The notes beneath the pieces were generated by a model. The model was not told where the DNA came from, did not search any database, and saw nothing but the letters and a program-made list of their open reading frames with translations. Below, piece after piece: positions 1 to 12,497 of a stretch of DNA of 64,000 nt; within the stretch, counting starts at the first letter, position 1; every line of letters begins with the position of its first letter. Position numbers and translations under genes: made by a program. The DNA comes from Sodiomyces alkalinus F11 (lineage: Eukaryota > Ascomycota > Sordariomycetes > Glomerellales > Plectosphaerellaceae): positions 1,601,471 to 1,665,470 of the forward strand of contig NW_021167079.1 in the NCBI RefSeq assembly GCF_003711515.1, in the 5' to 3' direction.

Positions 1-1190
1 CAGACCGCCGGCTTCGACGTCGACAACCTGCAGATCCTCGTCCTGGACGAGGCCGACCGCATCATGGACATGGGCTTCCAGACGGCCGTCGACGCCCTGG
101 TCGACCACCTCCCCGTCCACAGACAGACGCTGCTCTTCAGCGCCACCCAGAGCAAGAAGGTGTCGGACCTGGCGCGCCTGAGCCTGAAGGACCCGGAGTA
201 CGTCTCCGTGCACGAGGTGGCCACGCCCTCCACCCTGAAGCAGCACTACCTCGTCACCCCGCTGCCGGAGAAGCTCGACACCCTGTACGGCTTCATCAAG
301 GCGAACCTGAAGAGCAAGATGATCGTCTTCTTCTCGTCCGGCAAGCAGGTCCGCTTCGTCTACGAGAGCTTCCGGCACATGTCGCCCGGCGTCCCGCTGC
401 TCCACCTCCTCGGCAAGCAGAAGCAGCTGCAGCGGATGGAGATCACCCGGCGCTTCGCCGAGGCCAGGCACTCCTGCCTCTTCGCCACCGACGTGGTCGC
501 CCGCGGCGTCGACTTCCCCGCCGTCGACTGGGTCGTGCAGGTCGACTGCCCCGAGGACGCCGACACGTACATCCACCGCGTGGGCCGGACGGCGCGGTTC
601 GAGCGCGACGGCCGGTCCGTGCTCTTCATGGACCCCAGCGAGGAGGAAGGGATGCTGAAGCGGCTGGCGCAGAAGAAGGTGCCCATCCAGAAGATCGCCG
701 TCAAGGACCACAAGAAGCGGTCCGTCCGGGACGAGCTGCAGAACATGTGCTTCAAGTACCCGGACCTGAAGTACCTGGGCCAGAAGGCCTTCATCAGCTA
801 CGTGCGCTCCGTCTACCTGCAGCGGGACAAGGAGGTGTTCAAGTTCGACCAGATGGACCTCGAGGGCTACTCCAACAGCCTTGGATTGCCCGGTCAGCCG
901 CAGATCAAGTTCCGCAAGGGCGAGGACGTCAAGAAGCTGAAGAACGCGCCGCGGCAGGGCATGTCGAGCGATGAGGACGAATCGGACGGCGAGGCGGAGG
1001 GGGGCGAGGACGGGTCGGAGAAGAAGGAGGGAAAAAAGAAGAAGAAGATGAAGAACGAGGTGCGGACCAAATACGACCGCATGTTCGAACGGACCAACCA
1101 GGACGTCTTGTCTGGTCACTACAACAAGCTCCTAGACGGCTCTGAGCAGACGCCCGATGCCACTGCTGTTGGTAGTGGCGACAACAATAA

Positions 1191-1225
<35 letters not shown>

Positions 1226-2091
1226 ACTTCCTCTCCGTCAAGCGCGTGTTGCACGGCGACGAGCTGGACAACGGCGGGCGAGGCCCCAACGGCGGCATCA
1301 AGAAGATCGTCTTCGGCGGGCAAGAGTTCGTGATAGACTCCAAGCGGCGCGAAAAGGCGCTCATGTCGAAGAAGAAGATGCTCAAGTACAAGGGGAACCC
1401 GACCAAGCTGGTCTTCGACGACGACGGCCAGGCCCACCCCCTGTACGAGCTGCAGGGCGAGGAGGATTTCGAGCGCGACGGCCCCGCCGAGGAGCAGCGC
1501 GCCCGGTTCGTCGAGGACGAGGCCGCGCGGGTGAAGGAGGCTGACCTGGACGATCGCGAGACGGCCAAGGCGAGGTTGCGGGAGAGGAGGTTGAGGAGGA
1601 AGCTGCGCGAGGCGGAGGAGAGGGGCGATATGCTCGGCGGGTCGGCTAGGGCGCAGGCCGCGAAAGCGGTCTTGGCTGCCGGGTCGGATGATGACGGGGA
1701 CGGGGACGGGGACGAGGACGAGGATCCCCTGGCGCTGCTGCGGTCCTTGCCCACGGCTGGAGGGAAGAGTGCGAGCGACAGGGAGGACGACCACGACGAC
1801 GAAGCCTACGAGCGGGAGAGGCGGGAGCAGGAAATGGAGGAGGAGAGGGAGAGGAGGAAGAAGAGAAAGGAACAGGAACGGGAAAAGGAAAATGAAAAGG
1901 GGGCGGAAGAGAAGCCGAAGGCCAAGGAGAAGAAGAAGGCGAGGAAGTGGTTCCAGGATGATGATGATGAAGAGGAGGGTGAAAGGCCGAAGAAGAAGAC
2001 CAAGGGCGGCAAGAAGGTGCTGGAAATGGATCGCCAGCCAGAGACACTGGAGGACTTCGAAGCTCTGGCTGCGGGATTGCTGGAAGAGTAG
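1..2091 (+). CDS. DBP4: DEAD-box ATP-dependent RNA helicase, DBP4/HCA4 type (5' end outside the window)
   Basis: This is the C-terminal ~696 residues of a nucleolar RNA helicase. The yeast homologue Dbp4/Hca4 acts in 18S rRNA processing and U14 snoRNA release. The frame is open from base 1, so the Q-motif and Walker A lie upstream of the window. Visible motifs are the DEAD box (46-57), SAT (139-147) and the helicase C-terminal motif HRVGRTAR (around 574-597). After the helicase core comes the conserved C-terminal extension typical of the DBP4/DBP10/SPB4 group (about 670-910). A long charged tail follows, with acidic and Lys/Glu-rich low complexity, an Ala run followed by an Asp run near 1190-1230 and coiled-coil-like Glu/Arg stretches. 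The stop is TAG at 2089-2091. No intron is visible. The DBP4 assignment rather than another DEAD subfamily rests on the spacing and sequence after the core ([20 protein letters not shown]) and is quite secure. Confidence 0.93.
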
Positions 2092-2684
2092 TAGGAGTAA
2101 GAGTCGGAGTAGTTAGTAGTATTAGGACTTTGATACCCCATCCCGAGAATTATCACGACCTAGTTGTTGTTGTGATATTGGGCTTCACTTATCCAGTCTA
2201 CCTACTTGACATGTAATCACCAACAAATTCGTCACATAAAGACGGTGCACCAGTCAAGGAAATCAAATCTGAATTCAGCGGGAGGCAGAAGAGGGTATCG
2301 TCAACCACACGAACGCCGGTCCGTCCTATGCAACCCCTATCTCTTCTCCCTGATCAGGCCCGCAGACAAGCATAACAGCCAGGCTGGATAGAGTCCTTCA
2401 TCAAGACCAGCAATGCCAGCGAGCCGAAAACACAAAAAACCCAAGTGAAAACAGAAAAAAAAAAAAACACATATCAGGCGCCTCGAAAGAGAACTTCCCT
2501 CGTGATATTCGGGGACTTTCTCAAAATGCTTGCTTCCTTTGCCCTGCTTCCCTGCTTCCCTGCTTTGCTCCGTGTAACCGGCTCGTCTAACAATCATCAA
2601 CTAAAACCGCCCAAACTCCAGACGAGTGCGAAATAAGAGCATAAAATAAAGTAAACATCATCAAAGAATTCGTCCCGCTCTCGC
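2092..2684. other. Convergent 3' intergenic region
   Basis: This is the tail-to-tail spacer between the helicase gene (+) and the SUN-domain gene (-). It contains an A-run near 2456-2466 and short AT-rich stretches suitable for 3' processing signals on both strands. No supported gene is seen. Confidence 0.6.
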
Positions 2685-5600
2685 TCACGCCGACTTCAAA
2701 GGGAACTCCTTCACAGCCTCGCCGTACATCCTGACGCGATAGAAGCACGTGTGGTCCTTCTGCCCGTAATTGCTCGTGGCGCGGATGATCATATGGTCCG
2801 TGGCGATCCGCATCTCCTGCAGCGCCGGGTTGAGCCGGTGCACGTACACCCCGTTCGTGGCTTCGCGCGACTCGTACTCGAACTGGTCAATCTTGACCCA
2901 TCCTTCCGCCCTGTATGGCCGCCGCGGAGTCCACTGGCCGGGAGACTCCGACTCCGACTCGGACGGGGACGCGGCGGCGGCGGCGGCGGCGGCAGAGCTG
3001 CGGGGGTAGCTGGACGGCGGCGCAAAGTGCGTCCGGGAGAAGTCTTCTGCTACCATGCGCTGGTTATCGTCTTCGATGTGCGCCCATACCTCGATATCCT
3101 TTGGGCGCGCGTCCGGGTAGACAGTCGCGCCGGGGAGAATGTGCTCGATGACGACGTACTCCGGGATGACAGTATGGCCGAGCTTGACGGACAGAGAAAC
3201 GCCGTAGGGGAGGTGGAAGCGGGTCTGGGTGAGAGAGCCGCACCAGCACTCGCCCGCGCTGTTCCAGTCAAGAAGCGCCACGTAGGGCTCCATTGTCCTC
3301 GGGGACCGGAGGGAGTGGGCCGTGCTCCGGATCCAGGCCTTCTTGCCGCCCCCGCCGTTGTCGTCCATACGGTTGTTATTATCGTAGTGGCCGCTCCCCT
3401 TCACGAGAAAGTTGGGCGACGTGTGGGTAGGGTCGATGACCGCCCCGTTGCCCCGGGCAAAGAAGTTGACCCTCTGCCGCAGGTCATGGTCCCATGTGGC
3501 GCTGATCTTGCCCTCTGCGAAGCCCCTTAGCCCGGCGCGGCTGACGGCGTTGCGGATCTCCGCGTCGACGATCTGCAGCACCTCCGCTTTCGTTACGCCG
3601 CCGCTCATCTTCGACGGCTCTCCTGGGCGGTACTTGTTGGCCCGCTCGAGCATGTCATGAACGTAGGACGTGAGATTGGTCTTGAGGATCCCCTCGGTCT
3701 CGGCGCGGATCTCGTTGCGGTACGTGACGAATTCCGACTTGAGCTGGGAGAGGAATTCGCCGCGCGTGATCAGGGCACCGCCGCCGCTGGCCTTCCGGAT
3801 GGCCTGGTTGGCGTACTCCAGAGCCGACTTTTCGAGCTGCTTCTCCACGTCGGCTGTTACCTTCTTCATCACGTCGTCGCTGCTCAGAGGGGTGGCGGGG
3901 TGAGGGTGAAGAAGCGGTCCTAGAATCTCGGCCACCTTGTCTCGGTTCTTCCTAGCCCACTCCGACCAGGACTTGGGCACTTGCGACTCGACCATGCGGT
4001 CGATTTCGCCGCGGGACAGACTCGACGCACTCGGCGGGGTCGTCTGGTTTGGCATGAACAGGTGCTTATCTCGCGCCAGTCTCGTCTTGATGGCCAACCA
4101 AGTTTCATCCGATATGTCGTAGTACCCGTGGGATCCTCGCCGGAGAGTGGCCACCTCACTATCCCCTTTCATCAGGTCCCTGAGGGCGTGGTAAAAAGCA
4201 TCGTTCACGACAGGACGGTTGTTTCTATCCAGCTCCATGTAGACGACCGCGGGAAGGATGTTTGTGAGCTTGTCTAGAGAGCTGCGGTGGAAACTAGTCG
4301 ATGTCTTGACGTTTTGCAACTCGAACTCGAGCTCCCGTAGCCTCCTTTGATACTCGACAGCATCGTCGGCGCTGAAGATGGTGGACGGGCGTGCGAGCCA
4401 GAGCGGGACCAACTGAGCCAAGTTCCACGACCACGCGCTCAGACCCCAACCATACCAGTTCAACGACGACGAGGATGCGGAGGTTTCCGAGGGTCCCGAA
4501 TGAGTGCGGTAGTCGGAGAACAGGTCGTACGATGGCCCAGAGGACTCCTGACTCATATGTTTGGAAAGCATACCGCCTCCAACGTAGGCCATGGTGACGA
4601 CTGCCAGGCCAACGAAGATAGGGCTGTACTTCCCCTCCATGATGAATTCGAGCAAGTCTAAAAAGCGGCCAAACACACTGAGCAGCCAGCGTCGGATAGC
4701 GGTCCGATAGGAGAAACGGCGCGGGGGCACGGGGTCGGTCGGGGTATCCTCCGGCTCTGGGTCCGAATCATCCACCGGTTGAGAGTTCCCCACGAAAGGC
4801 AAGTACTGCGCGACCTGTGCCCGTACACTGTCAGGTGGAAGGTCGGTTGGGGTTGGGCTGGGCGGCACGTTTTCGGGGGTATGCTGAAGGCTTCCGCCGC
4901 GCTGCCACGATCTTTGGTTGTTCTCCTGCTCTTCATTCTCGAGGTCGTCATCGGTTGTGATAATAGCAGCTTTGGACAGTGGGCCGGGAAAAGCGTCGTC
5001 TCGCCGGTTTATAGGAGTAGAGGAGTGTGGCTCGTGGCCGGTTGTAGTGCTGCTACCACTCTGCCGGCTAGCCCAAGTCTTCCTGCTATCGGATTGAGCC
5101 TGGCGTTGTCGCTGGGTGCGGAGCTGATTTGTAATCTGTTTCAAGCGCTGCCACTCTTCCTGGACAGGTTGTTCTACTCCCACCTGGTCTTCTTCGTCGT
5201 CGTCGTCGTCGTCGTCGTCGTTCTTCTCCTCCTCTTCTGTGGCTTGGCGCCGGGATGGGAAGGGCGTCGGTTGACGTGCCAATCTGGCGTTCCTCATAGA
5301 CGTAGTGGGTTCGCCAAGGGGAATGGGTTTAGATGTGGTGAGAGGCGCGGTAGCAGGCGCGGTAGCAGACACGGGGCCAGGCGCAGAGGGTGCGGAGGTG
5401 GGCACCAAAGGCTTCGGCTCGGCGGCGGGATACTGGGCAAGATTCTGACTGGAGTGAACCGGGGCACCATGATCGGCACCACCCGGGGTATCGGCGTTCA
5501 AACCCGCGCCGCCAAATAGTGAGCTCTCGTCACCAAAGGAGCGAGTCGACTCCGGGCTCTCGATGTGGTGCAGACGTGCTGACAGGCCCGACATTTTGAA

Positions 5601-6704
5601 GTCGGCTGGATTTAGAGCCGGTGCCACTGGTTCTTCTAGGGAAGGCTGTGACGTGGGGGCATGGCCTGGTAGCTGGGAAGTTGCACTGTCTGGCTGAGCA
5701 ACAGGCCGGGAAGGCGGCTTGATCGGGTTACGGATGGGGTCACGCTTGAGAAGGCGGGCGGACCTTGGCGGACGACGGGGGCCAGGGCGTGGTGTGGAAG
5801 GGGCCCCGTCTGCATGGTTAGGTTGGGTGGTAGGAGGTTGTTGTGGACGAGACTCTGACTGGTCTGGCGGTGTTGTTTCCTTGCGAGGCTTCTTCTGGGG
5901 CGGTTCTGTCTCATGGGCGAGTTTTTTCTTGGGCTGCAATCGCAACTCGGCTTCTTCTTGGTCCAAAGGACGCGTGCGCTTTCTTGTATTTTGGCTCGAC
6001 GTAGACTCCTCCCCCGATGCCGATGCCGATGCCGATGCCGATGCCGATGCCGATGCCGATGCCGATTCTGATTCAAACTCCATCAATGTCGAGGCATTTG
6101 GCGGAGTGGACGGTTCTGCACCAGGTTCATGACCAGGCCCAGGGAGGTGATCCTGAGTGGACCTCGTATCGGATTCTGGTTCGGATGCCGCTCCAGGCAC
6201 GGCAACTAGCTCCATGTCATCGTCGGACTCTGCCCCAGGCCCAAAGTCAAGTGCTGCCTCATACTCCGGACCAGAATCTGAGCCTGAATGCCCGGAATCT
6301 GGAGACCGGGGCCGTGAAGCTGGTTCGTCTTCGATTCGAGGGCGTTTCGAGGGTGACCCGGCAGATCTAGCTGTGGGCCTAGAGGAAGCCAGTGCGGGAG
6401 TGGGAGTGAGAGCGGATCCAAGGAGATCAGAGGAGTCACGGGGTGGGGAAGATTCGGTGTCGCTCATGGCGGAGGTGTCTTGTGTGTTGAGTATATCGTC
6501 AATAACACCTCGGATAGTGCGGTCCTTGCCTCGCCTGGGGTTACGGACGCGGACTGAGATAGCAGAGCCGTAAGAGGTGCTGACACGTGATGGAATAGGC
6601 GGCAAGCTAGACCGGACGGCGGCGCGGCCAAGAATGCCTTCAGGAGTATGGTCAGGGACGTCCTCATCGTGCGCCCGTTTCCTGGGATTCGTTCTGGGCG
6701 GCAT
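2685..6704 (-). CDS. sad1: SUN-domain nuclear envelope protein (Sad1-like)
   Basis: The single open frame of 1,339 residues starts at ATG 6704 and ends at TGA 2687-2685. The first ~680 residues are disordered: Pro/Ser/Glu-rich, Lys/Arg-rich near the start (PPRTNPRKRAHDEDV), with a Ser-Ala dipeptide run. One membrane segment lies around residues 693-713 (YSPIFVGLAVVTMAYVGGG), followed by a coiled-coil region (about 775-1080) and a SUN domain (about 1120-1335) containing PYVALLDWNSAGECWCGS and a C-terminal FYRVRMYGE strand. This is the standard order of an inner-nuclear-membrane SUN protein. These bind KASH proteins across the perinuclear space and, in fungi, anchor the spindle pole body. The N-terminal nucleoplasmic part is long compared with yeast Sad1. 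The identification is firm; the exact start is the first ATG of a long open frame. The convergent neighbour is the DBP4 gene. Confidence 0.9.
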   Translation of the reverse strand: MPPRTNPRKRAHDEDVPDHTPEGILGRAAVRSSLPPIPSRVSTSYGSAISVRVRNPRRGKDRTIRGVIDDILNTQDTSAMSDTESSPPRDSSDLLGSALTPTPALASSRPTARSAGSPSKRPRIEDEPASRPRSPDSGHSGSDSGPEYEAALDFGPGAESDDDMELVAVPGAASEPESDTRSTQDHLPGPGHEPGAEPSTPPNASTLMEFESESASASASASASASASASGEESTSSQNTRKRTRPLDQEEAELRLQPKKKLAHETEPPQKKPRKETTPPDQSESRPQQPPTTQPNHADGAPSTPRPGPRRPPRSARLLKRDPIRNPIKPPSRPVAQPDSATSQLPGHAPTSQPSLEEPVAPALNPADFKMSGLSARLHHIESPESTRSFGDESSLFGGAGLNADTPGGADHGAPVHSSQNLAQYPAAEPKPLVPTSAPSAPGPVSATAPATAPLTTSKPIPLGEPTTSMRNARLARQPTPFPSRRQATEEEEKNDDDDDDDDEEDQVGVEQPVQEEWQRLKQITNQLRTQRQRQAQSDSRKTWASRQSGSSTTTGHEPHSSTPINRRDDAFPGPLSKAAIITTDDDLENEEQENNQRSWQRGGSLQHTPENVPPSPTPTDLPPDSVRAQVAQYLPFVGNSQPVDDSDPEPEDTPTDPVPPRRFSYRTAIRRWLLSVFGRFLDLLEFIMEGKYSPIFVGLAVVTMAYVGGGMLSKHMSQESSGPSYDLFSDYRTHSGPSETSASSSSLNWYGWGLSAWSWNLAQLVPLWLARPSTIFSADDAVEYQRRLRELEFELQNVKTSTSFHRSSLDKLTNILPAVVYMELDRNNRPVVNDAFYHALRDLMKGDSEVATLRRGSHGYYDISDETWLAIKTRLARDKHLFMPNQTTPPSASSLSRGEIDRMVESQVPKSWSEWARKNRDKVAEILGPLLHPHPATPLSSDDVMKKVTADVEKQLEKSALEYANQAIRKASGGGALITRGEFLSQLKSEFVTYRNEIRAETEGILKTNLTSYVHDMLERANKYRPGEPSKMSGGVTKAEVLQIVDAEIRNAVSRAGLRGFAEGKISATWDHDLRQRVNFFARGNGAVIDPTHTSPNFLVKGSGHYDNNNRMDDNGGGGKKAWIRSTAHSLRSPRTMEPYVALLDWNSAGECWCGSLTQTRFHLPYGVSLSVKLGHTVIPEYVVIEHILPGATVYPDARPKDIEVWAHIEDDNQRMVAEDFSRTHFAPPSSYPRSSAAAAAAAASPSESESESPGQWTPRRPYRAEGWVKIDQFEYESREATNGVYVHRLNPALQEMRIATDHMIIRATSNYGQKDHTCFYRVRMYGEAVKEFPLKSA
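6016..6066. repeat. Hexanucleotide repeat GCCGAT, about 8.5 units
   Basis: A perfect tandem of the hexamer lies inside the SUN-protein gene. On the coding (minus) strand it reads as alternating Ser-Ala codons, giving the dipeptide run in the disordered N-terminal half. It is likely length-variable. Confidence 0.9.
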
Positions 6705-7183
6705 GATGACGTGACGACTAAAGGTCGGACGTCAACTAAGGATTGCGCGATTAACAAACGGCTCGGGTTGATGATAAAAAAGTGGCCAGTAGGAAGTGAA
6801 GATGCAGTAAGAAGATGATTCTCAGGAGGATCAATGGGAGAGCCTTTCAGGCAGCAATGGTGTGGTGATGAGAGGGTGGAAAGATGTGAGTTGAAGGAAA
6901 GGGACGAAGGGCAAAAATAAGAAGGACAGGAGGTGGAGAGGAAAGAGAAGAAATAATAAAGAGAAGAAGAGGAACCTCGAAGGCAGTTAAAAAAAGAAGG
7001 AGAAAACGGATGAAAGAAAGAAAAAGGGCAAAGTGGTTGGATGAGTTGATGCAAGGGCTTAGCCGTCTTGAAAGGCTGCTCTCACCTTTACCTTTGACAA
7101 GGAAAATGCATGGAATGCGAAGCCGAGACCGTCATGAAAGGAAACTCATGCAAATGCGGATTTTGGTGATTGGTTGTGGATGT

Positions 7184-7211
7184 CCTTGGTCCTTGGTCCT
7201 TGGCCCTTGGT
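7184..7211. repeat. Tandem heptamer CCTTGGT, four units
   Basis: Four consecutive copies, the third with one change (T to C at its last base). It sits in non-coding DNA upstream of the SUN gene. Confidence 0.85.
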
Positions 7212-8059
7212 CGTAAGGGAGGGACAAAATCAACGGGTCCCTTTGTCCCAAGGCTCAAGGGCGACACGAAGATGGTGTGGCGATGAGAGAAGTCGTCGCG
7301 ATTTGATACACGGGCTGGGGAGCTGGGGACATCGAGGGATGAAAGCACACCCGTTTTTAGGAGGCCATCCGAATGGTTTCGAGGACAAAGGTCAAGGCAG
7401 ACGTCTTGGAAATTGACCGGATGGGGGTAAAACAGGCAACAAAGGCCCCAAGTTGTCGTCGTTGTCTTCGGAATAAAGGCACGCGTCTGAATAGGTGGCA
7501 GGCAAGTTGACGTGCAAGACAAGAACGGAATAGCGTGTAGTCGTTTTGTCGTAGGCCTGAAATAGAAGGCTTAAAATGGGGGAGACGATGAATGCGGAAG
7601 TCGTTTGTTTGGGACGATTCGTTTCGGTTTGTTCCGTGTGGGTAGGGATGGATCAGGTAGAGCGTGAAGTTGATGTGAGGTTGTTGTGGGTGAAGCTTTA
7701 GCAGCTACCGTGACTTTCGGGGATTTTTTTCGCGACGGAGCTTTGACGCCTGGCCGCTTCCCGCTTCGCTCTTGCCTTCTTCGTCTTGCGGGAGGAAAGC
7801 GCGACCGAGGCACGCTTGCTTCCCAGGTTGTGGGTACATGTTCACATGTACCTACCATACGCCTCGTCACCAAAATAAGCACATACGGTACCTTGACTAA
7901 CTTCGGTCCGTACTTCCATGTAATTCAAGGTTCTTGATGTTCTTGCTTAAAGAAAAGAAAAAACCAGTTGCTGAAAAAAACCCCTGGGGTTTTTTTTTTT
8001 TGAAGGACAAAAGGGGGAGGGGGGAAAAAGACGGGAGAAGGAAAACTGAAGTGAAAGGG

Positions 8060-8067
8060 AAAAAAAA
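8060..8067 (-). terminator. Pol III T-run terminator of tRNA-Pro
   Basis: A run of A on the plus strand, so T on the transcribed minus strand, a few bases beyond the 3' end of tRNA-Pro. Confidence 0.7.
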
Positions 8068-8072
8068 GATTG

Positions 8073-8144
8073 GGCTCAATCCGCGATTCGAACGCGGGAC
8101 CACCTGCACCCGAAGCAGGTATCATACCTCTAGACCAATTGAGC
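8073..8144 (-). tRNA. tRNA-Pro (anticodon CGG)
   Basis: Read on the minus strand, the 7-bp acceptor stem GCTCAAT/ATTGAGC encloses a D arm, an anticodon arm CCTGC-TTCGGGT-GCAGG with anticodon CGG, and a T arm with the GTTCGAATC B-box. The discriminator base is C, as expected for eukaryotic tRNA-Pro. There is no intron. A run of T on the minus strand (8060-8067) directly downstream is a Pol III terminator. CCA is not encoded, as normal for eukaryotes. Confidence 0.95.
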
Positions 8145-9349
8145 GAATTGGGGGTGCAAACAACTGTTGAGCAGAGGAATTGAAAGTCCCCTTATGTAGA
8201 TGCTTTGCTACTCACTTCGTAGATCACGTGAGTCTACGCCCGAAGTGAATCAAAACTAAAGTTTGCTCCTTCTAACTAAAACGACTGGCTCCAGACTTGC
8301 AACGCTTTACGGTTCGCTGCCATAACGGGAGGACTGGACGCGCCAGCCATCCGCGGATCCCATTTCCCGTCTCCAGTGACTGAGGTGCAGAAGGGCCCGG
8401 ACAGCCTACAGCCTACAGCCTACATCATAACATGGTCGAGATGCTCCGATTCGTGGTTGGACGCTAACTCTGGTTGACTACTTCGACGTATAGTCCCATC
8501 TTGCATTTGGGGACCTCGTATATGAAGTCATCCGGAAGATTTCGACCTTACCTTTGCCCTTGATTTGACTTGGACCAAGATACCTCATGGTTCAATTGAA
8601 ATCTTGTATCGTCTTATCCATGCGGCGTTGACTTGGGTTTCCTCGTTCCCCGCGCTATATTACGTTTCTACACGTACCACTCCGAGTGGTTGATCGGCGT
8701 CAAACTCTCACCGTTGCGATCGGCGTCCGTTCCGTTAACCAACAGAAATCCCCGCCACACCGCTCGTTGCTGTGCGGCTAGACCAGCCACTCGAACCCGC
8801 TATGGCCATAGTGGATTTCAACTGTAAAGGACAGCACCAGCCCTCTCCATTCCACCCCAATTCCCGTCCAACTCCCCTTCACCACCTCCATTCGTGCAGA
8901 ACCACCCACCCCACATTCACAAGAGCCCCCTCTCAGGCTCAGACGCCCCAGGACTGAATATACCCCCCCTCCCCCCCGGGGGCGTCGCCGCTTAGTAGTA
9001 ATACCCCACCATCCCTCTCAAACTTCCCTGATCGACTTCATTCCCCTTGCCAAAGGAAAAAGAAAAAGACGAAAAAAGGAGAGGAAAAGAGAGGGAAAGA
9101 AAGGACTCCTACTTCGTTCAACCTTGGAATATCGCCCCGCGCATAGAGATTGAGACTTCTTCCATCTAAACGGGTTCTCCCATTATATTTAGGATTCGTC
9201 GGCATTGGCGGTCGCGCGAACAAACGGTCGTTTATTTACCCTTAGATATTCTACTGGCATATCCCAGACATCAGACGCTCGCCCACCCGTCCCATACCTT
9301 CCACACCTCGCACCAGCATCTCTCTCGCAGCAAAGCTACTCTGACCACG
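8145..9349. promoter_or_regulatory. Intergenic region upstream of the epimerase gene
   Basis: About 1.2 kb without a supported gene between tRNA-Pro and the epimerase. It holds a 7-bp tandem repeat (CAGCCTA, 8402-8424), a C-rich tract followed by G (8961-8985) and, just before the epimerase ATG, a CT-rich leader (about 9260-9340) of the kind found in fungal housekeeping promoters/5' UTRs. Confidence 0.5.
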
Positions 9350-10883
<1,534 letters not shown>

Positions 10884-11200
10884 AAATAAAAAGTCATCCA
10901 TCTATTCCCACATACTTCTTTTCCGGGCTTTTTATTTGGTAGGCGCCGTCACACATCTTGTCATCTCGAGCAAGTTTTGTCTTTAGATAGAAATCGCTCG
11001 TGTCAATCGCAGATCATAGACTTTGATAATCGAATGAAATGAAAATTCAAAGGTGTATGTGTAGAAGGGGGATAAAACACAAAGCCAAGAAAAGGAATAG
11101 ATATGCCGGATTAAGCCCTTTTCTTTCTTTCTTTCTTTCTTTCTTTTTTTTCAAGTCGACGTCAAAAAGTCTACGAAACAATTGCTTCAGTCATTATTCA
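10884..11200. other. Convergent spacer with TTTC microsatellite
   Basis: The 3'-to-3' spacer between the epimerase and the oxidoreductase. It holds a (TTCT)n run at about 11,119-11,145 ending in a T-run. No gene is seen. Confidence 0.6.
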
Positions 11201-12497
11201 TTATTCCGTCTTGATGAGTAGCTTGCCAACGGTCTTGCGCCCCTCGAGGTCGCGATGAGCGCTGGCGGAATCAGCGAGGTCATAGATCTTGTGGATGGGG
11301 ACCTGGACTTTGCCGGCAGTGACCATGTCCAGGAGCTCCTTGCCGTATGTTTCGAGCTCCTCGCGCGTGGCGACGTAGTTGTTCACCACGGGACGAGCAA
11401 GCTTGATGTTCTTGGCACCGAGCCGCAGGATATCTACGGGAGGCACAGCTCCGGACTATTGGGCAAGTTAGTTGATCCAGTCTGGAGGGAGTAAAAACGA
11501 AAAAAAAAAAAAGAAGAAGAAGAAAAAACACCCCAAAATTTAGGCAAGTGGAAAAACATACAGCGTTGCCAAAACTGAGAACCCTCGCCTTCCGTGCCGC
11601 CACGATCAAGTCGAAATCGAACGTCGCCTTCCCGACACCATCGAACACGACATCCACGCCGTGGCCTTGGGTAATACGCAGAACCTCATCCGCAAGATCC
11701 TCCCTCCGCGAGTTGAGGACCCAGCCGGCACCGTAACGCCTGGCGACCTGGCACTTCTCGTCGCTCCCGGCCGTGGCAATGACGCGCGCCCCGACCGCAG
11801 CGAGCATCTGCACCAGCAAACCCCCGACGCCGCCGGCCGCGGCGTGGACGAGGACCCACTCGCCGCTCTTCACCTCGCCGGCCTCGCGGACGAACGTCCA
11901 GGCGGTGAGACCCTGGAGCCAGACGGCGGCGGCTTTGTCGAGGGAGAGCGCGTCCGGGACGCGGACGGCCTGAGCGGCGGGGACGGCGGAGTAGTTGGCG
12001 TAGGCGCCCACGGTGCCCATGAAGACGACCCTGTCGCCTTCCTTCAGGTCGGAGACGGAAGGGTGCACGGCGGCTATGGTGCCGGCGGCTTCGCGGCCCA
12101 GGGTCAGCGGGAAGTGGGAGGGGGGGACGGGGTAGAGGCCGGTACGGAAGTACGTGTCGATGAAGTTAACGCCGGCGAGAGCGTTGCGGACGAGGATCTC
12201 GCCTTCTTTGAGTGTCGGAAGCGGGACGGTGTCTTGGGAGAGGACTTCCGGGCCGCCCGTGTGCGGGATCCGGATGGCGGTCATGGTGGAGGGGATGGGT
12301 GCCATGTTGGCATTCGTGGTGGAGTATGTGAATGTCCTGAATGTCCTGCTCTGTACCGTGTGTCGAACGATGGGTTTTGGAGGGGATGAGAAGGACGATG
12401 ATGTGAATGAGGAGGGGGCGAGGGTGGGGTGAAGGCGGGGGAGCTGAAGGTACAGATAATGATGTCGTGATACTGATCGGAATATTGGTGCTGCCAT
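11201..12497 (-). CDS. ZTA1: NADPH quinone oxidoreductase / zeta-crystallin-like MDR protein (two exons)
   Basis: A zinc-independent medium-chain dehydrogenase/reductase that uses NADPH to reduce quinones, like yeast Zta1. On the minus strand exon 1 is 12497-11562 and exon 2 is 11455-11201, joined by a 106-bp GT-AG intron (11561-11456). The product is 396 residues. The catalytic-domain start reads TAIRIPHTGGPEVL, followed by the GVNFIDTYFRTGLYP segment diagnostic of quinone oxidoreductases and the cofactor motif AAAGGVGGLLVQMLAAVGA (about residues 217-236). The first ~64 residues are rich in Arg/Ser/Thr with no Asp or Glu, consistent with a mitochondrial presequence. A second ATG (MAPIPSTMTAIRI) could give a cytosolic form, so dual targeting is possible but inferred. 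Zinc-binding cysteines of classical ADHs are absent, as expected. Confidence 0.9.

Larger units (their letters stand above)
6705..8072. promoter_or_regulatory. Upstream region of the SUN gene; long purine-rich intergenic stretch
   Basis: This is the 5' side of the SUN-domain gene on the minus strand. The stretch from about 6,860 to 7,040 is strongly purine-biased on the plus strand, so the transcript leader of the SUN gene would be pyrimidine-rich, common in fungal 5' UTRs. A 7-bp direct repeat lies at 7184-7211. No gene with homology is visible. Confidence 0.5.

Noticed and set aside
5636..6132. Open frames over the GCCGAT repeat region giving His-Arg or Met-Pro runs
   Set aside because: Alternative readings of a hexanucleotide repeat within the SUN-protein frame, without independent support.
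7571..7937. Short open frames on both strands upstream of tRNA-Pro
   Set aside because: Overlapping, low-complexity and without homology; no splice or start context.
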